DNA from: CAKSFT01 sp045544615
GTDB taxonomy: Bacteria > Bacillota > Clostridia > UBA1381
NCBI GenBank assembly: GCA_045544615.1
Contig: JAZPZI010000026.1
Location: 20,914-84,913, forward strand
Length of the DNA: 64,000 nt
Direction: 5' to 3'
The notes under the pieces were generated by a model. That model did no database searches. It was not told the DNA's origin and worked only from the letters and a program-made list of their open reading frames with translations. Below, in pieces: positions 48,712 through 56,840 of the stretch. The position numbers were made by a program, and so were the translations under genes. The first letter of the stretch is position 1, and the number at the start of each line of letters is the position of its first letter.

Positions 48712-49796
48712 TTTACAAACTGCTGTTTTACTGCTTTTGCCTTTTTCAGGTACAAAGAAAGTAAAAGGATAAAGAGTACAATCAGGAGCGAGAATACACC
48801 GAGAGTTGAGAAAACCGATGCGGTAAAAAAGGAATACGAAACACCCGATACCGTAACAACCGATTGCTCGGGAGATAACAAAAGAAAATATGCAGCGGTG
48901 AGAAGCGCTGAAAATAGACCGTGCAGGATTTTTCCTGTTATGTAGGGAAGAAGACTGAGCCCGTGCCCTGCAACCGATGCCATAACCTGAAGATGAACGC
49001 TCAATCCTGCAAACCCGACAATCCATGAGGAAAGAGCAAGCTTTAAAACTATTGGAATGCCGAGTGTCGAGAGTTCTGTAATCCCACTTACAAACTCAAG
49101 GCCACCCAGAATGAGGGTGTGCAAAAGCCCACTTGCAGGGATTATCTCAAGTAAAAGCTTTGAGATAACGCTTACAAATATAATAACTCCGCAAACTGTG
49201 AGAATGCTTGAGATTGAATTTGATATAACGGTCGAAAAAACTGTCCCTGCATCGGCAGGAACGGTTGCGGTTTTAAAGACGGGAGAGGTATGCTTATTTC
49301 GCTTATAAAACCGCATAATGATGCCGACTAAAATTGCCGATACGATATGCGAAAGGTATAAAATAACACCGAGCTTTATGCTGTGATAGATTGAAACTCC
49401 AACCGCGCCGAGGATAAAAAGCGGTCCTGAATTATTGCAAAATGCAAGCAGGCGTTCGGTCTCTGTTTTTGAAAGATAGCTTGCCTCATATAGCTTGCAG
49501 GCAGTAACCGCACCGAGCGGGTATCCGCTTATAATACCGAGCACGAAAGCGGACGCACCTGCACCGCCTACATTAAAAAGCGGTCGCATAATCGGGTGCA
49601 TAATCTTTGAGAGCGAGTCGGAAAATCCTGAATAGACCAAAAGCCCCGAGCAGACAAAAAACGGAAAAAGTGAGGGGATAATCACCTCATAGCAGACCGA
49701 GAGCCCCGAGAGTGCATAGGAAATTGAGTGCTCCGGGTTTATAACTATCAGCAATGTCAGAAAAATCAGACCGCAGTATGTAATTGTTTTTTTCAT
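48693..49796 (-). CDS. ylbJ: Sporulation integral membrane protein YlbJ (SpoVV)
   Basis: The 367-residue protein has about nine membrane helices and YlbJ signatures: VIIPSLFPFFVCSGLLVYSG, then GIISGYPLGAVTACKLYEAS, SKTETERLLAFCNNSGPLFI and GLEFVSGITELSTLG. YlbJ/SpoVV is reported to move dipicolinic acid across the outer forespore membrane. It is in the nucleoside-transporter-gate fold family. It is divergent from yqfC, another sporulation gene, across a 118-base gap. Confidence 0.93.
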   Translation of the reverse strand: MKKTITYCGLIFLTLLIVINPEHSISYALSGLSVCYEVIIPSLFPFFVCSGLLVYSGFSDSLSKIMHPIMRPLFNVGGAGASAFVLGIISGYPLGAVTACKLYEASYLSKTETERLLAFCNNSGPLFILGAVGVSIYHSIKLGVILYLSHIVSAILVGIIMRFYKRNKHTSPVFKTATVPADAGTVFSTVISNSISSILTVCGVIIFVSVISKLLLEIIPASGLLHTLILGGLEFVSGITELSTLGIPIVLKLALSSWIVGFAGLSVHLQVMASVAGHGLSLLPYITGKILHGLFSALLTAAYFLLLSPEQSVVTVSGVSYSFFTASVFSTLGVFSLLIVLFILLLSLYLKKAKAVKQQFVNKKENV

Positions 49797-49914
49797 GGCG
49801 TTTAAAGCTCCTCCTTTTTAAAATTAAACAGGCTACCCTTTAATATTATGACATTCGCCCGGGTTTTATTGCATAAATTCATATTATATGATGATATTGT
49901 TTTGAGGTGCTGTG

Positions 49915-50184
49915 ATGAAAAAACGAAAAACTGCAAACAGGGTGTCGGATTTTCTGGAAATCCCGAGGGATGTTTTAGTGACGCTCCCGAGAGTTACGGT
50001 GGTGGGTGACGGTGAAATAAAGATAGACGGATTTTTAGGGATTTCCGAATACGAAAAAGCCCGGGTTGGAATCAGAACAAAAACCGGGGTGGTGCTGCTC
50101 CTGGGTGATGGCTTTGAAATCGTTGAAATTTCAGAGGAGGGAATCCTTATCCGTGGCGAAATCAAGACGGTGGAATTTATATAA
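49915..50184 (+). CDS. yqfC: Sporulation protein YqfC
   Basis: The 89-residue YabP/YqfC-family protein (LEIPRDVLVTLPRVTVVGDG, then IKIDGFLGISEYEKARVGIR) is SigE-dependent in the B. subtilis mother cell. The ATG at 49915 follows GAGGTG; a GTG three bases earlier is less likely. It stands directly before yqfD in the usual order. I see no convincing SigE promoter in the 118-base gap. Confidence 0.92.
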   Translation: MKKRKTANRVSDFLEIPRDVLVTLPRVTVVGDGEIKIDGFLGISEYEKARVGIRTKTGVVLLLGDGFEIVEISEEGILIRGEIKTVEFI

Positions 50185-50209
50185 ATAAAAAAACAGAGGT
50201 TTTTTCGAT

Positions 50210-51424
50210 ATGATTTTAAATAAGCTCTTCCATTTTTGGAAAGGATATGTTATAATAAAGATATCGGGCCACGGTACTGAACGTTTTATTAGTATGGCGG
50301 CAAAAAAAGGTTTAAGACTCTGGGATATAAGCAAGCCTCAAGAAGACGGAGTTTCTTTATCTCTCGGCATTTCGGATTTTTTTCGCTTACCCGGAATTGT
50401 TGCAAAATGCGGTGTCAGAGTCAGGGTTTTAAAAAAAGCTGGATTACCTATTACTTTTAAAAAAATCAGAAAACGGTATTTCTTTATACCGTGTGCTGTT
50501 CTTTTTTTGGTGTTTACCGTTTTATCGTCGCAGTTCATCTGGTCGGTCGAGATAGACGGTGTAAAGAATGCCGATGCCGAAAAAATCGTATCAACACTAA
50601 AAGATTCGGGCATATATGTCGGTGCACCGAGATTTCGGATAAAGAAAATCGGTGAGATAAAAAATACACTTTTAAACAGGGTAGATAATATAACCTGGGC
50701 GTGGATATACTTAAAAGGAACAAAGGCGGTATGCAAAATTTACGAAGATACTTTGCCTCCGACACATCACAAAGAGGGCGAGCCGTGCGATATTGTTGCA
50801 GCCCGTGACGGAATAATAAAAAGGATAACGGTAACGGGCGGCGTGAAGGTCAGAAGACCGGGAGACACGGTTTGTGTCGGTGACATACTCGTATCAGGAA
50901 CGGTTCTCGACAAAGAAGGCATGATTCTCGGTACGGTCGAGTCAACGGGCGAGATTGAGGCACGGACCTGGCACGAAAAAAAGGGTACATATAAGCTGTA
51001 TTATGAAACAAAACGCCCGACAGGTCGCAAAAAAAGCTTTTGGAAGATGCGTTTTTTTGCAAAGGATATCCCGCTTTATTTTTCTGAGAAAACCGATTTT
51101 GAAGAGACGGTGGAGGAGGAAAAAATCCACGAGGCAAGGATATTCGGCGAGCATTATCTTGGTATTTCGTTGATTGAGCGGAGGGTTATCGAGGTAACCT
51201 CCGAGCGGGTCCCGATTTCTTACGATATGGCGGTATATGGCGGAAAATGCGAGCTCGAAAAGCAGATTGCATCGGAGCTTTTGCCCGGCTCGGAGCTGGT
51301 TTCAGAAAACTTTTCCCACAGGCTCATTGATTCCGAGACGGCTGAAGTAGTGCTTACTATGGAGTTTATAGAAAAAATAGGGCAGAGTGCCCCGATTGAA
51401 TATACTAATGATTTTAAGGAGTGA
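50210..51424 (+). CDS. yqfD: Sporulation protein YqfD
   Basis: The 404-residue protein has an N-terminal cytosolic domain (1-90), one membrane helix (near 92-112, YFFIPCAVLFLVFTVLSSQF) and a large outer domain with a SpoIVFA-like G-x-V barrel (IVAARDGIIKRITVTGGVKV, GDTVCVGDILVSGTV). YqfD is the large, conserved partner of YqfC in spore formation. It starts 25 bases after yqfC and ends seven bases before phoH. Confidence 0.93.
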   Translation: MILNKLFHFWKGYVIIKISGHGTERFISMAAKKGLRLWDISKPQEDGVSLSLGISDFFRLPGIVAKCGVRVRVLKKAGLPITFKKIRKRYFFIPCAVLFLVFTVLSSQFIWSVEIDGVKNADAEKIVSTLKDSGIYVGAPRFRIKKIGEIKNTLLNRVDNITWAWIYLKGTKAVCKIYEDTLPPTHHKEGEPCDIVAARDGIIKRITVTGGVKVRRPGDTVCVGDILVSGTVLDKEGMILGTVESTGEIEARTWHEKKGTYKLYYETKRPTGRKKSFWKMRFFAKDIPLYFSEKTDFEETVEEEKIHEARIFGEHYLGISLIERRVIEVTSERVPISYDMAVYGGKCELEKQIASELLPGSELVSENFSHRLIDSETAEVVLTMEFIEKIGQSAPIEYTNDFKE

Positions 51425-51430
51425 TTCTTT

Positions 51431-52447
51431 TTGACACAAAGGCAAATTCAGATCCCGGAAGGACTCGATTTAGAGAGCCTTTTTGGAGATTTTGATTCGA
51501 ATTTAAAGCTGATAGAAAAGGCTTTGGAGGTTTCGGTTACAGGCCGTGATAATTTTATAAAGCTATCGGGCGAGGAAGAAAAGGTAGATAAGTGTTCGGA
51601 GGTTTTGCATATTCTGACCGAAACCCTGCTCCGTGGAGAGAGGATTGACGAGCAAAAGGTGCTTTATGCAATCACAATGGTTCAGGAAAACGGCGGATTT
51701 GATATAAAAATGCTCGGAAGCGACTGTGTTGCAATCAACTCAAACGGAACACCAATCAAGGCAAAGACACTCGGACAGAAAGCGTATGTTGAGGCGATAA
51801 AGGAAAACACAATAGTCTTCGGGATAGGCCCTGCCGGAACAGGAAAGACATATCTTGCGGTTGCAAGAGCGGTAACGGCATTGAGAAATAAAGAGGTTAA
51901 CCGTATAATTCTCACAAGACCTGCTGTTGAGGCGGGCGAAAAGCTCGGGTTCCTGCCGGGTGATTTGCAGAACAAGGTTGACCCATACCTAAGACCCCTC
52001 TACGACGGAATGTATGAGATGCTTGGCGCGGAGAATTTCCTGAGGTATCAGGAAAAGGGGATTATCGAGGTTGCACCGCTTGCCTATATGCGAGGTAGAA
52101 CGCTTGATAATGCTTTTATCATCCTTGATGAGGCGCAAAATACTACGCCCGAGCAGATGAAGATGTTTTTGACAAGAATCGGGTTTGGCTCACGTGCAGT
52201 CATAACCGGCGATATCACACAGATTGACCTGCCGGGCGAGAAAAAGTCGGGCTTGAAGGTTGCACAGAGGGTATTGAAAAACATCGAGGACATCGCTTTT
52301 TGTACCCTTACCGACAAAGACGTTGTAAGACATCCGCTTGTGCAAAAGATTATAAAAGCTTATGAGAGATATGATACAGAACAGGAGAAAAAGAGAAGAA
52401 ATGACAGAGATTCTGATAGAGAACGAACAGGAAAAGGTAAAAATTGA
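51431..52447 (+). CDS. phoH: PhoH-like ATPase
   Basis: The 338-residue protein has an N-terminal KH-like domain and a P-loop ATPase core: Walker A GPAGTGKTYLAVARAV, RPAVEAGEKLGFLPGDLQNK, and FIILDEAQNTTPEQMKMFLT with Walker B. The family is linked to RNA/ribosome metabolism. The start is TTG at 51431, with AAGGAGTG six bases before it. The last 47 bases overlap ybeY in another frame, and the tail (KKRRNDRDSDRERTGKGKN) is basic and low-complexity. Confidence 0.93.
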   Translation: MTQRQIQIPEGLDLESLFGDFDSNLKLIEKALEVSVTGRDNFIKLSGEEEKVDKCSEVLHILTETLLRGERIDEQKVLYAITMVQENGGFDIKMLGSDCVAINSNGTPIKAKTLGQKAYVEAIKENTIVFGIGPAGTGKTYLAVARAVTALRNKEVNRIILTRPAVEAGEKLGFLPGDLQNKVDPYLRPLYDGMYEMLGAENFLRYQEKGIIEVAPLAYMRGRTLDNAFIILDEAQNTTPEQMKMFLTRIGFGSRAVITGDITQIDLPGEKKSGLKVAQRVLKNIEDIAFCTLTDKDVVRHPLVQKIIKAYERYDTEQEKKRRNDRDSDRERTGKGKN

Positions 52448-52895
52448 GGACTCGGTTCTGGATGCGATTTCGGCAGTGGTAAAGAAAACACTCGAATATG
52501 AGGAGTGTGATTTCGAAGCCGAGGTGAGCGTTACAATTGTAGACGATGCCGAAATAAAGGAACTAAACAATGCCGAGCGGGGAATAGACAGAGCGACCGA
52601 TGTTTTGTCCTTCCCGATGCTTGAGTTTGATGAAGACGGAAATGCAATCGGCTGCGAATTCGATTTTACCGATGACGAGCTTGTGCTTTTGGGTGATATT
52701 GTGATTTCTGCAGAGCGTGCATATGAGCAGGCAGAAAATTTCGGTCACTCATTTTTGAGAGAAATGGCATTTTTGACGGTGCATTCAATGCTGCATCTTC
52801 TCGGCTACGACCATGTAGATGACCCCGAGGGAGAGAAGATTATGATAAAAAAGCAAAACGATGTGCTTGATATGCTGGGTATCACCAGAGATTAA
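52401..52895 (+). CDS. ybeY: Endoribonuclease/rRNA maturation factor YbeY
   Basis: The 164-residue metalloprotein has the zinc motif H-x3-H-x5-H seen as HSMLHLLGYDH, and the upstream NNAERGIDRATDVLSFPM segment. It processes 16S rRNA and functions in ribosome quality control. ATG 52401 (MTEILIENEQEK) gives normal family length and overlaps phoH by 47 bases. In B. subtilis pgpH (yqfF) lies between phoH and ybeY; here it does not. Confidence 0.93.
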   Translation: MTEILIENEQEKVKIEDSVLDAISAVVKKTLEYEECDFEAEVSVTIVDDAEIKELNNAERGIDRATDVLSFPMLEFDEDGNAIGCEFDFTDDELVLLGDIVISAERAYEQAENFGHSFLREMAFLTVHSMLHLLGYDHVDDPEGEKIMIKKQNDVLDMLGITRD

Positions 52896-52908
52896 AGGGG
52901 TGGAAGTT

Positions 52909-53394
52909 TTGAAAAAACTGATTTTTAGCTTTGGCTATGCGTTTTCAGGGATTTTACACGCCATAAAGAGTGAGCAGAATATGAGAATACATCTGTCTGT
53001 TGCAAACCTCATCATAGCCTTTTCGTGGTATTTCGGAATATCAAGGCTTGAGTGGGCGATGCTCTTTGTTGCGATTTTCTTTGTGCTTTTTGCAGAGTCG
53101 GTAAATACTGCAATAGAGCGACTTGCAGACGAGGAGACCTCCGAATATTCCGAGAAAATCAAACACGCCAAAGATGTAGCGGCAGGTGCGGTGGTGTTTT
53201 CTGCTGTGTCGGCACTTTGTGTCGGGATTGCACTGTTTCTGGATTTTGAGAAAATCGGGAAGACACTTACATATATTTTCACAACCCCGAGTGCATTTTT
53301 GATATGCGCAGGATTATTTGTTTTGGACATTTTATTTATTATTTTTGTCAGGGAAAAGAAGGAACGAAAGGACAGTAACAATGAGGGAAAATAA
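52909..53394 (+). CDS. dgkA: Undecaprenol/diacylglycerol kinase DgkA
   Basis: The 161-residue protein has the DgkA core: NMRIHLSVANLIIAFSW, then FAESVNTAIERLADEETSEY with the catalytic E-x3-N-x3-E, and two further helices. An added C-terminal membrane segment (SAFLICAGLFVLDILFIIFV) makes it about 30 residues longer than usual. The Gram-positive enzyme phosphorylates undecaprenol for wall synthesis. The start is TTG 52909, eight bases after AAAGGGG. It overlaps era by 14 bases. Confidence 0.9.
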   Translation: MKKLIFSFGYAFSGILHAIKSEQNMRIHLSVANLIIAFSWYFGISRLEWAMLFVAIFFVLFAESVNTAIERLADEETSEYSEKIKHAKDVAAGAVVFSAVSALCVGIALFLDFEKIGKTLTYIFTTPSAFLICAGLFVLDILFIIFVREKKERKDSNNEGK

Positions 53395-54277
53395 GAATTT
53401 CAAATCGGGATTTGTATCGATTGTGGGTATGCCGAATGTAGGGAAATCCACACTTTTGAATATGATAGCAGGGCAGAAGATTGCCATTATCTCGGATAAA
53501 CCACAGACCACACGAAACAAAATTTTAGCAATCCACACAACCGAGGACGAGCAGATAATTTTCACCGATACACCGGGTATCCACAAGCCTCATAATAAGC
53601 TTGGTGAGTTTATGGTAAAGTCGGCAAACGAATCAATGACAGATGTGGATTGCATACTCTTTTTAGTGGATGCCACAAAGGAGATACAAAAAACAGAGCG
53701 GATAATTGCAGAAAATATCAAGCATAAGGGAGCACCCTGTATCCTTGTTATAAATAAAATAGATATGATAAAAAAGGACAGCTTGCTTCCGATGATTGCA
53801 GAGTACAGTAATCTCCACGATTTCGACTCTATTGTGCCGATGAGTGCAAAAACAGGGGACGGGATCGAGATACTGATGAACAATATCCGTCAGTTCATCC
53901 CAGAGGGCCCGAAATTTTACTATGACGATATGGTAACCGACCAGCCCGAAAAACAGATTGCAGCAGAGATTATCCGTGAAAAGCTTTTGTGGCTTTTGGA
54001 TAAGGAAGTACCGCACGGAATCGCAATCGAGATTGAGCGTATGAAGGAGGGTAAGAGCGTTACCGCAATAAATGCAAGCATATATTGCGAAAAGGGAAGC
54101 CATAAGGGAATCATCATCGGCAAAAATGGTGAGATGCTCAAAAAAATCGGTTCAATGGCAAGAGTTGATATTGAAAAGATGCTCGATAAAAAGGTATACC
54201 TCGAGCTTTGGGTAAAGGTAAAACCCGACTGGAGAAATTCAAACAGTATGATTAAAAACTTCGGCTTTGAGGAGTAA
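53381..54277 (+). CDS. era: GTPase Era
   Basis: The 298-residue ribosome assembly GTPase has G1 GMPNVGKST, G2/G3 TRNKI and DTPGIH, G4 NKID and a C-terminal KH domain with GKNGEMLKKIGSMAR. It binds the 3' end of 16S rRNA and helps 30S maturation, next to ybeY with the same theme. ATG 53381 follows AAAGGA; the upstream in-frame extension lies inside dgkA. Confidence 0.96.
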   Translation: MRENKNFKSGFVSIVGMPNVGKSTLLNMIAGQKIAIISDKPQTTRNKILAIHTTEDEQIIFTDTPGIHKPHNKLGEFMVKSANESMTDVDCILFLVDATKEIQKTERIIAENIKHKGAPCILVINKIDMIKKDSLLPMIAEYSNLHDFDSIVPMSAKTGDGIEILMNNIRQFIPEGPKFYYDDMVTDQPEKQIAAEIIREKLLWLLDKEVPHGIAIEIERMKEGKSVTAINASIYCEKGSHKGIIIGKNGEMLKKIGSMARVDIEKMLDKKVYLELWVKVKPDWRNSNSMIKNFGFEE

Positions 54278-54353
54278 GGAAAAAAGTGTAAGTATATTCC
54301 AAAGACAGTTTATCCAACCTAAATGTATGAATTGAATTTGAGGTGGGATTATT

Positions 54354-54506
54354 ATGAAAAACACTAAAACTTGCTGGGATATATTTGCCGAGACGGGTAG
54401 CATTGATGCATACCTGATTCACAGAGCCTGTGAAAACGGAAGGAAGGAAAAAAATGCCCGGCATAAAGGCAAAAGGGATAGTTTTAAGACAGACGGAATT
54501 TGGTGA
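54354..54506 (+). CDS. yqzL: YqzL-like small protein (50 aa)
   Basis: The short gene between era and recO has an AGGTGG ribosome site before ATG 54354. The N-terminus KTCWDIFAETGSIDAYLIHR matches the YqzL family (W-x-x-F-x-x-T-G-x-I-x-x-Y-L), which sits in the same place in B. subtilis. Its last 53 bases overlap the start of recO in a different frame. The function is unknown. Confidence 0.85.
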   Translation: MKNTKTCWDIFAETGSIDAYLIHRACENGRKEKNARHKGKRDSFKTDGIW

Positions 54507-55191
54507 ATCGAACCGTATACTTACGGTTTTTACAAAAGAATATGGCATAATCCGCTCGGCGGTATATGGTGCAAAGAGCATAAAGAGCGGAAAAGGTGCG
54601 GCGTGTCAGGTTTTCAGCTATTCCGAGTTTGAGCTGAGGAAAAACGCAGGCGATATATATACTGTATCAGCCGTGAGCCCGATTGAGAGCTTTTTCGCAC
54701 TCTCGGAGGATATAGTGAAGTTTTCGCTTTCTGCATATTTTGCCGAGTTGATACAATCGACACTCGGTGAGTCAAACCCCGACGAGGCAATCCTGAGACT
54801 TTATCTCAATACTCTTTATGCCCTTTGCAATAACGGCCTTGAAGTAAAAAAGGCAAAGTGCGTATTTGAGATGAGGCTTATGAGTCTTTTAGGCTACAGA
54901 CCCCAGTTGACAAAGTGTGTCAGATGTGATAACATAAAAGAGATAGTGGCATTCAGCGCAACCGATGGCGGACTTTTATGCAAAAATTGCAGAGTGGGCG
55001 GCATTGATATCGGTAAGGCTACCTGTGATGCGCTCTATTATATAATTACAGCAGAGGATAAAAAGATTTTTTCGTTTACCGTCTCGGATGAGGTGCTGGA
55101 AAAAATCGGAAAAATCTCCGAGGAATACACCAAGGTTCAATTAGAGAGCGAATTGAAGTCGCTTTTATACCTGAAAAAAATGATGATTTAA
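54454..55191 (+). CDS. recO: DNA repair protein RecO
   Basis: The 245-residue protein has the N-terminal OB fold (KAKGIVLRQTEFGESNRILT), the helical middle part and a zinc site near 150 (CVRCDN then LLCKNC). RecO loads RecA on SSB-coated DNA with RecR. ATG 54454 follows AAGGAAGG and lies within yqzL, so translation may be coupled. It ends the era-yqzL-recO run. Confidence 0.94.
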   Translation: MPGIKAKGIVLRQTEFGESNRILTVFTKEYGIIRSAVYGAKSIKSGKGAACQVFSYSEFELRKNAGDIYTVSAVSPIESFFALSEDIVKFSLSAYFAELIQSTLGESNPDEAILRLYLNTLYALCNNGLEVKKAKCVFEMRLMSLLGYRPQLTKCVRCDNIKEIVAFSATDGGLLCKNCRVGGIDIGKATCDALYYIITAEDKKIFSFTVSDEVLEKIGKISEEYTKVQLESELKSLLYLKKMMI

Positions 55192-55203
55192 GGAGTATTG
55201 AGA

Positions 55204-55698
55204 ATGGAAAACGCAAGAAGAGATAAGCGCAACTATTACCTGGATATTGCCCAGACAGTTGCCGAGAGAGGAACCTGCTTAAGACGAAACTACGGTGCGA
55301 TTATCGTTAAAAATGATGAGATTATCTCTACAGGTTATGTAGGTGCACCACGAGGCAGAAAAAATTGCTCTGACCTTGGAAAATGTATCCGCCAGGAACT
55401 TAAAATCCCAAGAGGCGAAAGATACGAGATGTGCAGAAGCGTTCACGCAGAACAGAATGCAATCATCTCTGCTGCCCGTGCAGATACTATTGATGCAACG
55501 ATGTATCTTGTGGGAATCGAGCGTGATACAAAGCAGATTGTTGCAAACAGCTGTTGCTGCTCGATGTGTAAAAGAGTTGTTATAAATGCCGGTATAAAAG
55601 AGGTTGTAATCCGTGATACCGAAAATGACTACAGAGTAATTGAAGTCAAGGATTGGGTTGAAAATGACGAGTCACTCGAGGGTGTTACAGGCTATTGA
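55204..55698 (+). CDS. ComEB/dCMP deaminase-family protein
   Basis: The 164-residue zinc deaminase has SVHAEQNAI (catalytic H-A-E) and a cysteine pair in CCCSMC, where the usual P-C-x-x-C has lost its proline. The T-C-x-R segment GTCLRRNYGAIIVKND is typical of ComEB/dCMP deaminases that make dUMP for dTMP synthesis. ATG 55204 follows AAGGAG by eight bases. It starts 12 bases after recO and is probably in the same transcript. A terminator follows at 55770. Confidence 0.9.
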   Translation: MENARRDKRNYYLDIAQTVAERGTCLRRNYGAIIVKNDEIISTGYVGAPRGRKNCSDLGKCIRQELKIPRGERYEMCRSVHAEQNAIISAARADTIDATMYLVGIERDTKQIVANSCCCSMCKRVVINAGIKEVVIRDTENDYRVIEVKDWVENDESLEGVTGY

Positions 55699-55769
55699 TA
55701 CATATGACAAAATTGTGATATTTTTCGGCACAATTATTGTAGAATGCGGAATGTATATATGATAAAATC

Positions 55770-55804
55770 AGCTATAGATGATAACTTCGTCTATAGCTTT
55801 TTTT
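55770..55804 (+). terminator. Terminator between the deaminase and the sugar isomerase
   Basis: AGCTATAGA pairs with TCTATAGCT and is followed by seven Ts. It ends 16 bases before the isomerase start, so it may work as an attenuator for that gene. Confidence 0.75.
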
Positions 55805-55819
55805 GCGGAGGTTTTGAAA

Positions 55820-56644
55820 ATGGAAAAACTAAAGGTAGGTTTGCAACTTTATTCTGTTCGTGACGAGATGAAAAGGGACCCCGATGCTACCCTGAAGGCG
55901 ATAAAAGAGATGGGCTATGACTATGTTGAGCTTGCGGGTCTTTATGATATGGAGGCAAAGGACTTTAAAGCCCTGCTTGATAAATATGACATAAAAGTGG
56001 TATCTGTACATGAAGGCTACCCGGGATTTTTAGACGAGACCGACCGTGTTCTCGAAGAGGCCGAAATCTTTGGCTGGGAATACTATACAATAGCAATAAT
56101 GTCGGAGGATTATTTTAAAGGCGGAGAAAAACATGACGAGGCTGTTGCTGATTTTGGAAAGATGTATGAAATCCTGAAAAAAGCGGGGAAGAAGTTTTTG
56201 TATCATAACCATTTTGCCGAGTTTAACAGATGTGACGGGAAGTTCATTCATGAATGGCTGTTTGAAGAAACACCCGCACTTCCCGAGATAGATACCTGCT
56301 GGGTACACTATGCAGGCTACAATCCTCAGAAATATATTCTGAATTTCACGGGAAGATTGCCTATAATCCACCTGAAGGATTTTGTCTGCAAGAATCTCCC
56401 CGAAGGCCCTGTTTACAGCGATGAGTTAACAGATAATTTCAAACATACCGATATGAATGAAGTAGGCTTTGAACCAAGACCGGTGGGCTATGGCGTACAG
56501 GATATCCCTGCGATTATAGCATCTGCCTGTGATGCGGGTACGGAATACCTGATTGTTGAGGATGAAGCAAGAGAAGATCTTGGAATGTCACAGCTTGAGT
56601 CGGTCAGAAAGAGCAGAGAATACTTAAAAACTTTAGGAATCTAA
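55820..56644 (+). CDS. Xylose-isomerase-like TIM-barrel sugar isomerase/epimerase
   Basis: The 274-residue protein begins KVGLQLYSVRDEMKRDPDAT, the classic start of this family. Metal-site segments are FLYHNHFAEF, EIDTCWVHYAG, PIIHLKDF and LIVEDEAR. It probably isomerises or cleaves a keto-sugar. Unlike the isomerase at 29256 it has no oxidoreductase neighbour. GCGGAGG precedes ATG 55820. Its substrate is unknown. Confidence 0.85.
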   Translation: MEKLKVGLQLYSVRDEMKRDPDATLKAIKEMGYDYVELAGLYDMEAKDFKALLDKYDIKVVSVHEGYPGFLDETDRVLEEAEIFGWEYYTIAIMSEDYFKGGEKHDEAVADFGKMYEILKKAGKKFLYHNHFAEFNRCDGKFIHEWLFEETPALPEIDTCWVHYAGYNPQKYILNFTGRLPIIHLKDFVCKNLPEGPVYSDELTDNFKHTDMNEVGFEPRPVGYGVQDIPAIIASACDAGTEYLIVEDEAREDLGMSQLESVRKSREYLKTLGI

Positions 56645-56648
56645 AGAA

Positions 56649-56674
56649 GGAGAGGGAGTACCCTCTCTTTTTTT
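56649..56674 (+). terminator. Terminator of the isomerase gene
   Basis: GAGAGGG pairs with CCCTCTC across AGTA, then seven Ts. Confidence 0.85.
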
Positions 56675-56840
56675 CTTTAATTATGAACAAAATGTAAAAG
56701 TGAAAAAAATTCATTTTTTTTTCGATAAAATCTGTACAAATACTAAAAAATGTGATATAATACTCGTGTATAAGTGTAATTTTTGCACTTTTGACCGTTT
56801 TTCAAACGGCAGGCACAAATAAAGAACCGGAGGAAAAGTT

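Noticed and set aside
50338..51154. Several minus-strand frames over yqfD
   Set aside because: They are shadows of yqfD; no ribosome sites and no recognisable domains.
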